Shown here in pieces: positions 18,710 through 27,749 of a DNA stretch of 64,000 bases. Position 1 is the first letter of the stretch. Each line of letters opens with the position of its first letter. The notes beneath the pieces were generated by a model that did not search any database, was not told the DNA's origin, and saw only the letters and a program-made list of their open reading frames with translations. Origin of the DNA: Flavobacteriales bacterium. Lineage in GTDB: Bacteria > Bacteroidota > Bacteroidia > Flavobacteriales_C > GCA-002722245. Location: NCBI GenBank assembly GCA_023251075.1, contig JAHEZM010000004.1, forward strand, positions 124,001-188,000. The letters are read 5' to 3'. A program made the translations under genes and the position numbers.

Positions 18710-19282
18710 TTATTCTTTTCGGGTTCTTTTCTTCAAGCTATAAATGTTGGTTAATCTTGATAAGGCAGGTATATCGAAATAATAAGATACTCCTGCGTTT
18801 AACCATAAATTAGCATTGTTACTGGTGATTTTTTCGGTAATGTAGTACGACCAACGATCTTTTCTGTAGCTCATTCCAAACCCAAGATTGATTCCCTGAA
18901 AGGCTTTGTTGTTATTGATTACAGGTTGTACATCACCAAATCTCCAGGTTGCACCAATCAAACCAAAGAAGGCTACTTTCGATACAGGAACAATATTTCG
19001 GGTAACATTAAATTCAAAAAAGTATTCGTTTTTCGTTTGTCCGTTAGGCATAAAATAACTGAATTCCGGACCAATAAAAAGTTTATTGTTGAGGTGGAAA
19101 TAGAATCGGCTATTTACACCATACTTGTTAATCATGTTATTGTAAGTGCCACCTACGCCTCCTTGAAACATGTAATAAGGAGCTTCGAAATCATCTTCAT
19201 CTAAATCGGCTGTGGCTTTGGATTGTGCAGTCGCAGTAATGGTCATTAAGGCGAAAATTGTCAAAAAAAATGTAGTTTTCAT
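18710..19282 (-). CDS. Small outer-membrane beta-barrel protein, unrecognised
   Basis: A signal peptide (residues 1-19, ending TATAQ) is followed by alternating strands such as FYFHLNNKLFIGPEFSYF and INLGFGMSYRKDRWSYYI. The final strand contains NAGVSYYFDI and is followed by a short basic tail. This is the usual pattern of an eight-stranded OmpW/OmpX-type barrel. The function cannot be assigned. It lies upstream of, and is probably co-transcribed with, the exonuclease gene. Confidence 0.65.
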   Translation of the reverse strand: MKTTFFLTIFALMTITATAQSKATADLDEDDFEAPYYMFQGGVGGTYNNMINKYGVNSRFYFHLNNKLFIGPEFSYFMPNGQTKNEYFFEFNVTRNIVPVSKVAFFGLIGATWRFGDVQPVINNNKAFQGINLGFGMSYRKDRWSYYITEKITSNNANLWLNAGVSYYFDIPALSRLTNIYSLKKRTRKE

Positions 19283-19333
19283 CGCATTGTTTTTTTCATT
19301 TTTACTATGTAGACAATCCCCTTAAAAAAAGTA

Positions 19334-19430
19334 GGGTAAGCTACTTGCGTCGCACCGCTCAACCGCCTGCCCTTGCTTCCTTCCAGACCTGGGGGAGTTC
19401 AGCAGGAGCTGGTCGCACAAGACTTACCCC
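19334..19430 (-). ncRNA. ffs: Signal recognition particle RNA, small bacterial type
   Basis: The minus strand carries the hallmark domain IV of SRP RNA: CCAGGTCTGGAAGGAAGCA followed by GGGCAGGCGG, with the paired strand CAGCTCCTGCTGAACTCCCC before it. The ends close as GGGTAAG with CTTACCC. The RNA pairs with Ffh for co-translational membrane targeting. No tRNA lies nearby. Confidence 0.92.
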
Positions 19431-19528
19431 GCGCAAAAATAGGAAAAAACTTGAAAGTTTATCGAAGTTATTTTAAGTATTGTTCATTTGCTTGAAAATA
19501 AACGCCAAAGTTTTATTATTTTCGCGAT

Positions 19529-20032
19529 ATGCCGCATGTTGTTAGATATTCATTGAACTTTGGACTCATTTGGGGATTGGTTTTTACCTTTTCAGATTTG
19601 ATTTTCTATTTCCTTCCTGTTTCTCAGGATACCGGCAATTTGTTGAAATTCGCTATTATCTTACTTTGTATGTTTTATTTTTTGAAGTATTATAAAAACA
19701 AAGTGAATGGAGGCTTTTTAAGTATGTTGGAGTCGTTTAGAATTGGTGTTAATACTGGTTTTTTAGCAGGATTGGTGACTGTGTTTTTAAATTTCATTAT
19801 CGTGAAATTCGCCTCTCACGAGTTTATCGATAAATTGATGCATGATCTTTACAGTGGTGAAAAACTAAGTGTTGAAAAACAGGAAGAAGCTATCGATTTG
19901 ATGTTGCAGCACCCTTTCACCGTTTTAATATTTATGAGTACATCTATTGCAATTATTGGATTTGTTTCTGCGTTAACATTTGGTTTTCTACTTAAAAAAG
20001 AAAAAACTACTTTTAAAAATAAAGTGAAGTAA
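19529..20032 (+). CDS. DUF4199 family membrane protein
   Basis: The 167-residue protein has four hydrophobic segments, with LESFRIGVNTGFLAGLVTVFLNFI in the middle and FMSTSIAIIGFVSALTFGF near the end, typical of DUF4199. The family is common in Bacteroidota just before a glycosyltransferase, as here. The stop overlaps the next start by one base (TAATG). The function is unknown, perhaps accessory to lipid-linked sugar transfer. Confidence 0.8.
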   Translation: MPHVVRYSLNFGLIWGLVFTFSDLIFYFLPVSQDTGNLLKFAIILLCMFYFLKYYKNKVNGGFLSMLESFRIGVNTGFLAGLVTVFLNFIIVKFASHEFIDKLMHDLYSGEKLSVEKQEEAIDLMLQHPFTVLIFMSTSIAIIGFVSALTFGFLLKKEKTTFKNKVK

Positions 20033-20967
20033 TGCAAGATGTTTCTGTTATAATACCCTTACTGAACGAGGAGGAATCGTTGAAAGAACTGCATGCCTGG
20101 ATTGTGAAGGTGATGCGAGAAAATCAATTGACTTACGAAGTGATTTTTGTAGATGACGGGAGTAAAGATAAATCGTGGCAAGTGATTGAGGAGATTTGTG
20201 CTGCCGATTCCAGCGTTAGAGGAATAAAATTCAGAAGAAATTATGGAAAATCGGCTGCCTTACATACCGGTTTTGAGAAGTGTGCGGGTAAAGTGGTTAT
20301 CACTATGGATGCCGACTTGCAAGATAGTCCGGATGAAATTCCTGAGCTTAGAAAAATGATTGTAGAACAAGGTTTTGATTTGGTTTCGGGCTGGAAGAAG
20401 AAGAGATATGATCCTGTTACCAAAACGCTTCCCACTAAATTATTCAATTGGGCTACCCGCAAAATGAGTGGTATTTATTTACACGATTTCAATTGTGGTT
20501 TAAAGGCATACAACTGCGATGTAGTGAAGAGTATTGAAGTTTACGGAGAAATGCATCGCTATATTCCGGTAATTGCAAAATGGAATGGCTTCACTAAAAT
20601 CACAGAAAAAGAAGTGCTTCACCGCGAAAGAAAATATGGCTACACTAAATTTGGAATTGAGCGATTTTTGTTCGGATTTCTGGATTTATTGTCGATTATG
20701 TTTGTGTCGAAATTTGGTAAACGTCCTATGCATTTATTTGGTGCTCTGGGTACTTTAATGTTTGCTTTAGGGTTTGGATTTACCTTTTATGCATGGATCT
20801 CAAAAATGTTTTTCGATTATGTTATTCTCACTGATCGCCCTTCTTTTTACATGGGCTTAGTGGCAATGATTCTTGGAGTTCAATTTTTTCTGGCTGGCTT
20901 TGTGGCCGAGCTTCTTTCACGCAATTCCCCTACAAGAAATTCATACGAGTTAGAGAAAGTTCTGTAA
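20032..20967 (+). CDS. Family 2 glycosyltransferase, DPM1/GtrB-like, with C-terminal membrane segments
   Basis: The N-terminal GT-A domain begins VSVIIPLLNEEESLKELH, continues VDDGSKD, and has the metal/nucleotide site MDADLQDSPDEIP. Two hydrophobic segments near residues 240-265 and 280-305 anchor it in the inner membrane. Relatives transfer a sugar from a nucleotide donor to polyprenyl phosphate. It is translationally coupled to the DUF4199 gene. Confidence 0.88.
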   Translation: MQDVSVIIPLLNEEESLKELHAWIVKVMRENQLTYEVIFVDDGSKDKSWQVIEEICAADSSVRGIKFRRNYGKSAALHTGFEKCAGKVVITMDADLQDSPDEIPELRKMIVEQGFDLVSGWKKKRYDPVTKTLPTKLFNWATRKMSGIYLHDFNCGLKAYNCDVVKSIEVYGEMHRYIPVIAKWNGFTKITEKEVLHRERKYGYTKFGIERFLFGFLDLLSIMFVSKFGKRPMHLFGALGTLMFALGFGFTFYAWISKMFFDYVILTDRPSFYMGLVAMILGVQFFLAGFVAELLSRNSPTRNSYELEKVL

Positions 20968-21056
20968 CGAATTTACAATCGTGCGTTAATAAAATTAGAA
21001 ACCGAATGATACATTTCGGTTCGAAATTTGTCTATTTTCAACGAAAATTATAGCAC

Positions 21057-22211
21057 ATGAGAAATTTGCTTTTCACTTTATTGGTTTTGTTTTCTGTTAA
21101 TTCTTTTGCTCAAGTAGCGGTAGATACTTCTGCAACACAAAAATTACCTACCCTGAATCAGGTAGATGAAAAAGGAAAAAAACACGGACCGTGGATAGAA
21201 AAATACAAAGGTGCCGGAAAAAAATATGAGGGGCAATTCAATCACGGTGTTCCTTATGGCGAATTCAAAAGATATTACAAAGAAAATGGTAAAATTGAGG
21301 CTCAGCTAAACTACTATCCCGATGGTAAAAAAATAGCCGCATACCTTTATCATGCCAATGGTAAAGTAATGGCACAAGGAATCTATTCTGCTAAAATGGA
21401 GAAAGATAGTTTGTGGAAGTATTATGGCAGAGATGGTGCTTTGGTAACAGAAGAGTTTTATAGAAAAGGGGTGAAACATGGCGATTGGAAAACTTATTTC
21501 AGGAACGGACAAGTTTCGAATTTGGAAACTTACAAGGATGGAAAAAAAGATGGTCCGGTAAAAGAATGGTTTGAAAACGGACAAATTAAACGTGATGGAA
21601 TGTATGTGAATGATAAGCCAGAAGGAAAATTTACTACTTATAATGGCGATGCCACAATTGCTGCGGTAGGTAATTTTAAGGCCGGTGTAAAAGATGGGGA
21701 ATGGAATTATAACCCCGGTGCAGTAACGGGAAAAGGAACTCAGGATGGCAAAAGCAAAGAGGTATATGAAAAAGGAAATATGGTGTATACCAGTATTCCA
21801 CGAATCTCTTATTGGGATACCAATTCAACCATTGTAAGAAGTAAAGAAACCTATAATGCTGATTACACAACCAACTATTCGCATTTTTATCCGTCTGGTA
21901 CAAAACAACGTGAAGGTTCTTTCCTAAGAGATAAAAAAGTGGGGCTATGGAATTATTACAATGAAGGTGGTGCTTTAGACTCTACTGTGAATTATACCAA
22001 AGGCTATAAAGAAGGAGCTTTTAAATGGTATGATCAGGGTAAGATAAGTGTTGGAGGTGCATATCATGTGAACAAATTTCATGGAAAATACGTTGAGTAT
22101 TATTCAGATGGAAAAGTAAAGTTAGAAGGCGAATACTATAATGGTCATAAAAAAGGAATATGGAAATCGTACAATCAAGAAGGACAAGTTATAAAAGAAG
22201 AAAAATTCTAG
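21057..22211 (+). CDS. Secreted MORN-repeat protein
   Basis: A signal peptide (MRNLLFTLLVLFSVNSFAQ) is followed by at least ten MORN-type units such as KHGDWKTYFRNGQVSNLETY and VKLEGEYYNGHKKGIWKSY. These units are often auto-annotated as a YwqK antitoxin, but no toxin is seen here. The repeats form an extended beta-sheet, probably in the periplasm or on the outer membrane. The role is unknown. It is the first gene of a run with a lipoprotein and a subtilase. Confidence 0.85.
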   Translation: MRNLLFTLLVLFSVNSFAQVAVDTSATQKLPTLNQVDEKGKKHGPWIEKYKGAGKKYEGQFNHGVPYGEFKRYYKENGKIEAQLNYYPDGKKIAAYLYHANGKVMAQGIYSAKMEKDSLWKYYGRDGALVTEEFYRKGVKHGDWKTYFRNGQVSNLETYKDGKKDGPVKEWFENGQIKRDGMYVNDKPEGKFTTYNGDATIAAVGNFKAGVKDGEWNYNPGAVTGKGTQDGKSKEVYEKGNMVYTSIPRISYWDTNSTIVRSKETYNADYTTNYSHFYPSGTKQREGSFLRDKKVGLWNYYNEGGALDSTVNYTKGYKEGAFKWYDQGKISVGGAYHVNKFHGKYVEYYSDGKVKLEGEYYNGHKKGIWKSYNQEGQVIKEEKF

Positions 22212-22906
22212 TTTTAGTTTTTGCTGTTGCTTTTATCTGGTCGTGCAAAAAAGATGCACAAACTTTCTCTGATCCTTATTATAATTATACTCCCGTAGGT
22301 ACAGGTAAATACATTATTTACGATGTTGATTCTATTCATTTCGATGATTTCACCAAAACTTCAGATACTTTCCACTTTCAACTGAAAGAATTGATGTCGG
22401 ATCCTTTTGTTGATTTAGAAGGAAATGACTCTTATCAATTGAAAAGATACGTTCGTGATACTTCTTATGCAGACATGGATGATAAAGCAGGCTGGACGAT
22501 TAAAAATGTTTGGTATGTTACCCGAACCCAAAAAAATTACCAAAGAGTGGAAGAAAGCTTTAGATATACCAATTTTATTTTCCCCCCAATTGAAGGTGTA
22601 ACATGGAAAGGTAATTCTTATAACACTAATCCTGAGTGGGATTTCAGATGTAAAAATGTGCATAAAAAAGCAACGATTAATTCTTATGCATTTGATTCTA
22701 CAGTAACTGTTGTACAGAGAAATGATTCCAATGCTATTGATAAAACCAAGTATTCTGAAGTTTATGCAGCAAATATTGGATTGGTATATAGATGTTATAT
22801 TGATTTACATGTTGATCAAAAGAATACCAATAATGTTCCCTTCGATCAGAAAATAGGTAAAGGTGATATTTATGTTTGGCGCTATGTGGCCCATGGCAAT
22901 AACTAA
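22160..22906 (+). CDS. Lipoprotein of unknown function
   Basis: The protein has a basic N-region (KRRK), a hydrophobic stretch and the lipobox IWSC with Cys at residue 29. A beta-rich domain of about 220 residues follows, with no motif I recognise. The ATG at 22160 lies 52 bases inside the MORN gene. No later ATG, GTG or TTG precedes the signal sequence in this frame, so this long overlap appears genuine. The next gene overlaps its end by 14 bases, so the three genes are tightly coupled. Confidence 0.72.
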   Translation: MEIVQSRRTSYKRRKILVLVFAVAFIWSCKKDAQTFSDPYYNYTPVGTGKYIIYDVDSIHFDDFTKTSDTFHFQLKELMSDPFVDLEGNDSYQLKRYVRDTSYADMDDKAGWTIKNVWYVTRTQKNYQRVEESFRYTNFIFPPIEGVTWKGNSYNTNPEWDFRCKNVHKKATINSYAFDSTVTVVQRNDSNAIDKTKYSEVYAANIGLVYRCYIDLHVDQKNTNNVPFDQKIGKGDIYVWRYVAHGNN

Positions 22907-24524
22907 AAAAATAATATTCCTATTTCTTATTGTGCATGCCTTTGCACAGGCTCAAACCGATTTTTATTTCGAAATAAAATTTACTGATAAAGGGAATCTC
23001 TATTCTACTCAAGCTCCCGAAATTTATTTAAGTGAATCATCTATTCAAAAAAAGAATAAGCGTGGTATTCCCGTTGATGTAAGTGATTTCCCCATTGATA
23101 GTAATTACATAAAAGATGTAAAAAATTTAGGAGGCAATGTGGTGAAATCATCGAAATGGAGAAATTCTGTTTTGATTAAAACTGATGATACCTCTAACAT
23201 TACTAACCTAAGAGCTTTGCCGGTGGTAGCCTCTGCAACATATTTCACTCTATTGCCACAAGGAGTATTAAAAACTAATGCTGCTAATAAATTGGAAAGA
23301 GAAGTAGATTGGTACCAACAAAATTACCTGGAAGGTATTACTCAAATAGCGATGATGAATGGTCATTTTCTTCATGAAAGAGGATTTAAAGGAGAAGGAA
23401 TGGATATTGCAGTTTTTGATGCGGGCTTTCCTGATGTGCTTCCTGTTATTAATGAGTTGAAATTATCGAATCAAATAAAATCAACCTATGATTTTGTGGA
23501 CGGAGATGAATATGTGTATGAAAAATTTCAGCATGGAACCATGGTTTTGTCGGTGTTAGGAGCTCATGATACTTATTTTTCAGGTGTTGCACCCAACGCC
23601 AATTATCACTTATTTATAACAGAAGACACTCAATCGGAATCCTTATTGGAGGAATACAATTGGTTGATGGCAGCTGAAAGAGCAGATAGCATCGGGGTAG
23701 ATGTGGTAAACTCGTCTTTAGGTTATACCACTTTTGATGATATAGCTACTAATCACACCTACTTTGATATGGATGGAAAAACTACTCTGGTTACTCAGGC
23801 AGCGAATATGCTGGCTCGTAAAGGTGTTTTTGTGGTGAGTAGTGCCGGTAATGATGGAGCAAATTTGTGGCATTACATTGCTGCGCCAGCTGACGGAGAT
23901 AGTGTTTTAGCTGTAGGAGCGGTGAATAAAGATAGAGTTTATGCATCGTTTAGTTCCACAGGGCCGAGTGCCGATGGCGATGTTAAACCCAATGTAACGG
24001 CAATGGGTGATGGTGCTGTGATTGGCTATAATAGTATGTACTTAAAATCGGGTGGCACTTCTTTTTCTGGTCCTATGGTGGCAGGATTGGTAGCTTGTTA
24101 TTGGCAAAGTTCGCCCTCTATCAGCAATCTTCAATTGAAAAGTAAAATTGAGTTGAATGCCAGTCAGGCAGCACAGCCCGATTCATTATTAGGATATGGA
24201 ATTCCCGATTTTATGAAAATGTTTATGAAGGAAAAATCGAGTGATGAATACGTTTACGGACAATCGTATTTAATGTCGCTGCGCAACAGCATTTTCACAG
24301 ATTATGTGGGTATTGAGTTGTATTCTGCCACTCAACAAAAGGTGCGTTTTCAATTGCTGGATATGAATGGAAGATTGGTAGGAGATCAAACTAAAGAAGT
24401 GCAGGAAAATCAATACTTGATTTTTGGTTTTGAGGATTTGCAAAATCTCAGTTCGGGTATGTACGTGTTAATGGTATTTGGCGAAAATGGTGAGTGGGAC
24501 AGGTATAAAGTGGTAAAGAGATAG
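22893..24524 (+). CDS. Secreted subtilisin-like serine protease (S8), T9SS type A
   Basis: The start at 22893 begins a signal peptide (MAITKKIIFLFLIVHAFAQ). After a propeptide come the catalytic triad Asp176 (AVFDAGFP), His214 (QHGTMV) and Ser390 (GGTSFSGPM), with the oxyanion Asn320 in SSAGNDG. The last 75 residues or so resemble a degenerate T9SS type A sorting domain (GRLVGDQTKEV to YKVVKR). The enzyme is probably exported and surface-bound or released. It overlaps the lipoprotein gene by 14 bases. Confidence 0.88.
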   Translation: MAITKKIIFLFLIVHAFAQAQTDFYFEIKFTDKGNLYSTQAPEIYLSESSIQKKNKRGIPVDVSDFPIDSNYIKDVKNLGGNVVKSSKWRNSVLIKTDDTSNITNLRALPVVASATYFTLLPQGVLKTNAANKLEREVDWYQQNYLEGITQIAMMNGHFLHERGFKGEGMDIAVFDAGFPDVLPVINELKLSNQIKSTYDFVDGDEYVYEKFQHGTMVLSVLGAHDTYFSGVAPNANYHLFITEDTQSESLLEEYNWLMAAERADSIGVDVVNSSLGYTTFDDIATNHTYFDMDGKTTLVTQAANMLARKGVFVVSSAGNDGANLWHYIAAPADGDSVLAVGAVNKDRVYASFSSTGPSADGDVKPNVTAMGDGAVIGYNSMYLKSGGTSFSGPMVAGLVACYWQSSPSISNLQLKSKIELNASQAAQPDSLLGYGIPDFMKMFMKEKSSDEYVYGQSYLMSLRNSIFTDYVGIELYSATQQKVRFQLLDMNGRLVGDQTKEVQENQYLIFGFEDLQNLSSGMYVLMVFGENGEWDRYKVVKR

Positions 24525-24560
24525 TGGGTTAAACTATTGTTCGAAATCTTACATCCAATT

Positions 24561-24772
24561 CGTCATTGCGAGATCCGTCAGCCGACGGATGAAGCAATCT
24601 TATAATGTTTTTAATTTCAATTGCCGTCGGTTTTAACCGACGGATTTGATTGTTTTGTTAATTAGGCTTTAGCCGAAATAATATTTTTTGGCTAAAGCCC
24701 TGTATGTATTCTTTTTCCCGTCGGTTAAAACCGTCGGCAATTTACAGGAAGTTTTGATGAAGCAATGGGGTG
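24561..24772. repeat. Nested palindromic repeat block
   Basis: The block begins with the REP-like hairpin 24565-24598 (ATTGC...ATCCGTC / GACGGAT...GCAAT). It continues with 25-bp inverted arms at 24619-24643 and 24718-24742 (one mismatch), each itself palindromic around GGTTTTAACC. Between them lies an inner hairpin GGCTTTAGCC/GGCTAAAGCC. It fills the gap between the subtilase and ndk genes, and no ORF is visible in it. Confidence 0.8.
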
Positions 24773-24789
24773 TTACGGTATTTATCGAA

Positions 24790-25212
24790 TTATGAAATAA
24801 TTTCTTTCGAACTAAAATGAAAGTTGATTTCAATCAGTGCGTTTTCATCAGAATCACTTCCGTGAACAGCATTTTTCGATTTCGATTCAGCAAAACGTTT
24901 ACGTATAGTACCTTCGTTGGCTTCGTTCGGATCAGTAGAACCAATTAAAGCACGGAAATCATTTACCGCATTGTCTTTCTCTAAAGCTATCGATATAATA
25001 GGTCCTGAGCTCATATATTGAGTGAGTTCATCAAAAAAAGGTTTTCCTTTATGAATCCCGTAAAATTCCTGAGCTTGAGTGAGCGATAATTGAACGTATT
25101 TCATGGCAATAATTTTAAAGCCACCAACGATAAACTGATCAATTATTTTTCCGGTGTATCCCTTAGCGACTGCCTCAGGCTTAATCATTGTAAAGGTTTT
25201 GTTTCCGTTCAT
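24790..25212 (-). CDS. ndk: Nucleoside diphosphate kinase
   Basis: The 140 residues match NDK end to end: TFTMIKPEAVAKGYTGKI, the Kpn-loop region near residue 95, and the phosphohistidine motif NAVHGSDSDENA. The enzyme transfers the gamma phosphate between nucleoside tri- and diphosphates through that His. The gene stands alone and diverges from nrnA. Confidence 0.96.
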   Translation of the reverse strand: MNGNKTFTMIKPEAVAKGYTGKIIDQFIVGGFKIIAMKYVQLSLTQAQEFYGIHKGKPFFDELTQYMSSGPIISIALEKDNAVNDFRALIGSTDPNEANEGTIRKRFAESKSKNAVHGSDSDENALIEINFHFSSKEIIS

Positions 25213-25321
25213 TTAAGAAAAGGTTATATTACAAACATAAGTTATTCAACGCTCAATATCAATAGAAGATACGTTTTACAAGTCTTTATTTTATCTTAGT
25301 GCAGAAAAATACTGTAATCAC

Positions 25322-26335
25322 TTGAACAATACTGACATTAAGCAATTGGCCAGCTTGCTGGAGAAGAAAAAGAAGATTTTCGTAGTAACGCATAAAAATC
25401 CCGATGGGGATGCTATTGGATCGGCTATAGGTTGGGGAAGATTTTTAAAAAATATGGGGCATGAAGTTACAGTGTCTGCACCCAATGAGTTTCCCAATTT
25501 TTTAGCGTGGATAGAAGGTTCAGAGAATATTGTGTTGTACTCTAAAGAGGCTGATAAAGTAAAACAAAGTATCGATCAGGCTGAGGTTATTTTTTGTTTG
25601 GATTTTAATGCTTTACAACGTATTGATGAAACAGGTGATTTGATTGCCAAAGCCAAAGCTAAAAAAGTATTAATCGATCATCATCAGCAACCGGAGGCTT
25701 TTCCTGATATTACTTTTTCCGATACCAGTGCTTGCTCTACCTCCCAAATGGTGTTTGAAATCATTGAAGCTCTGGGTAAAAAAGAATTGATGGATGCTGG
25801 TGCCGCAGCTGCTTTGTACACAGGAATAATGACCGATACCGGTTCATTTAAATTTCCATGCACTACCGCCGAAACACATCGCGTAATCAGTGAGTTAATA
25901 AAGGCAGGCGCTAACAATTCCGAAATCCATTTGGCTATTTACGATAATCAAAGCATTGATCGTTTGGCTTTGGTAGGTCATTGCCTCAACACGATGGAAG
26001 TGATGCCTCAATACAGAATGGCTATTATTAAGGTAAATAAAAAAGATCATCAGACTTATAATATTCAAAAAGGAGATACGGAGGGAATTGTAAATTATCC
26101 GCTATCTGTGAAAGATATCGTGTTTTCAGCCTTTTTCAGAGAAGATAAAGATTTGGTGAAAATTTCCTTTCGCTCAAAAGGTAGTTTTGATGTAAATGCC
26201 TTGGCAAGAAAATATTTCAATGGTGGTGGGCATATTAATGCTGCCGGTGGCATTTCTTCAGATGGTTTGGAAAAAGCAATTGTGAAACTTAAATCTGTTT
26301 TGCCTGAATATGAAAAAGAACTTAATAAGAAGTAG
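25322..26335 (+). CDS. nrnA: DHH-family oligoribonuclease / pAp phosphatase
   Basis: The 337-residue protein has the DHH phosphoesterase motifs: HKNPDGDAIGSAIG, CLDFNALQRI, LIDHHQQP and TDTGSFKF. The DHHA1 domain ends with GGGHINAAGG. NrnA degrades 2-5 nt RNAs and dephosphorylates pAp. The start is a TTG at 25322; no ATG or GTG lies closer to the conserved region. It is the first gene of a run with three FKBP lipoproteins. Confidence 0.9.
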   Translation: MNNTDIKQLASLLEKKKKIFVVTHKNPDGDAIGSAIGWGRFLKNMGHEVTVSAPNEFPNFLAWIEGSENIVLYSKEADKVKQSIDQAEVIFCLDFNALQRIDETGDLIAKAKAKKVLIDHHQQPEAFPDITFSDTSACSTSQMVFEIIEALGKKELMDAGAAAALYTGIMTDTGSFKFPCTTAETHRVISELIKAGANNSEIHLAIYDNQSIDRLALVGHCLNTMEVMPQYRMAIIKVNKKDHQTYNIQKGDTEGIVNYPLSVKDIVFSAFFREDKDLVKISFRSKGSFDVNALARKYFNGGGHINAAGGISSDGLEKAIVKLKSVLPEYEKELNKK

Positions 26336-26876
26336 TTCAATGTTTAAGGTTCAATGTTCAATGTTAGCTATTGCTTTATTCTTTCTGGTTTCTTGCGGAG
26401 AAGAAGAGAAACCCAAAGAGGAATATACCAACGACCAATTGAAAAAGATTTTAGAGAATAGCAATAAAGTAAAGAATCAAAGGGAAGAAGAGGATATTCT
26501 TAATTTCTTTAAACGTCGTGAAATGAAGCCTGAAAAAACAGGTACCGGCGTATATTATTATGTGTACAAAAAGGGCGACGAAAAGCAGAAGATTATTCAA
26601 AGCGGAAATTATGTGAAAGTGGTTTTTAATGTTTCACTGATCGATGGCAAATTATGTTATTCCACTAATGAAACCGGTCCACTCGAAATTATGGTAGAAA
26701 AAGCTGAAGTGGAAAGCGGTTTACACGATGTCTTGGTTCATTTGCGTAAAGGCGATAAGGCCATTGTTTTAATTCCATCGCATCGCGCTCATGGCTTGTT
26801 GGGCGATTTAGAAAAAATTCCGGCCATATCTACAGTAGTGTATGATATTGAAATTTTAGACGTGAATTTGAAATGA
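26310..26876 (+). CDS. gldI: FKBP-type peptidyl-prolyl isomerase lipoprotein, GldI-like
   Basis: The lipobox LVSC places the lipid Cys at residue 29. A Lys/Glu-rich helix follows, then an FKBP domain (about 75-188) with GNYVKVVFNVSLIDGKL and VLIPSHRAHGL. This matches GldI, a lipoprotein associated with gliding and T9SS. I chose the ATG at 26310 (MKKNLIRSSS, a typical basic N-region), which overlaps nrnA by 26 bases; an ATG at 26340 is also possible. It overlaps the next gene by 4 bases. The gldI name is inferred from domain layout. Confidence 0.75.
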   Translation: MKKNLIRSSSMFKVQCSMLAIALFFLVSCGEEEKPKEEYTNDQLKKILENSNKVKNQREEEDILNFFKRREMKPEKTGTGVYYYVYKKGDEKQKIIQSGNYVKVVFNVSLIDGKLCYSTNETGPLEIMVEKAEVESGLHDVLVHLRKGDKAIVLIPSHRAHGLLGDLEKIPAISTVVYDIEILDVNLK

Positions 26877-27742
26877 GAATTGTAGTTGTCATTTTATTAG
26901 CGATTTCTTTTTTTTATTCCTGCAGCGACGTGCCTGATGGTTACGCGCAAACACAATCCGGATTAACCTATAAATTTCTAACGATAGGTGATGGTGATCT
27001 TCCTGAAGAAGATGATTATACTCGGTTTGCATACACCATCAAAACAGAGAATGATTCGGTAATTTTTTCTTCCCGTATGTTGGTGCATTTGATAAAAGCG
27101 CTTAAAAATGGCGAATTAGAAGAAGGTTTGTTTATGATGAATGAAGGCGCCAAAGTGGAATATATTCTTTCTCCTAAAGAATTTTATGCGGTATATATGC
27201 ACGAAAAAGTACCCTCCATTCTTCGAAATTCTAAAGCGAAAGTAGAAATTGAAATGATCGATATTCAATCGGATTTAGAGTATCAAAAAAAGAAAAATGA
27301 ATTTTTAAATAAAATCAAAAATGCCCAGATGGATACTTCTGCGGCTACTGAAATTGCTAGGATCAGCGCTTTTATTAATGAAAATCAAATGCCGGTTAAA
27401 GTAAGTAAATCAGGCTTGGCTTATTTCTTTTTGAAGGATGTAAACAATGATAAAAAAGTAGCGTACGGTAAAACGTTGTATCTTCACTACCGCGGAAAAT
27501 TTTTCGATGGGAGAGAATTTAATTCTACTTTCTTAAAAGAGGCTCCTCAGGATTTGGTGTACGGACAAGAAATGCAGGTTTTGCAAGGAATTGAAGAAGC
27601 TTTACTGATGATGAATGAAGGCGATAAAATGGGCCTGGTTATTCCTTCTCATCTGGCTTTCGGCGAAAAAGGATCGAGCACAGGCCTTGTTCCTCCTAAT
27701 ACACCAGTGTATTACGAAATTGAATTAGTAACAGTAAATTGA
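26873..27742 (+). CDS. FKBP-type peptidyl-prolyl isomerase lipoprotein with two FKBP-like domains
   Basis: The signal ends in the lipobox FYSC (Cys17). The first domain (about 25-130) is degenerate. The second (about 180-289) has the FKBP pattern LYLHYRGKFFDGREFNST and LVIPSHLAFGEKGSS. The protein is a periplasmic or outer-membrane-anchored proline isomerase or chaperone. It sits between two other FKBP genes, overlapping the first by 4 bases and 7 bases ahead of the next. Confidence 0.85.
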   Translation: MRIVVVILLAISFFYSCSDVPDGYAQTQSGLTYKFLTIGDGDLPEEDDYTRFAYTIKTENDSVIFSSRMLVHLIKALKNGELEEGLFMMNEGAKVEYILSPKEFYAVYMHEKVPSILRNSKAKVEIEMIDIQSDLEYQKKKNEFLNKIKNAQMDTSAATEIARISAFINENQMPVKVSKSGLAYFFLKDVNNDKKVAYGKTLYLHYRGKFFDGREFNSTFLKEAPQDLVYGQEMQVLQGIEEALLMMNEGDKMGLVIPSHLAFGEKGSSTGLVPPNTPVYYEIELVTVN

Positions 27743-27749
27743 AATAAAA

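Noticed and set aside
21057-22211. YwqK antitoxin label for the MORN protein
   Set aside because: MORN repeats attract this automatic name, but the protein has a signal peptide, is long, and no toxin gene adjoins it.
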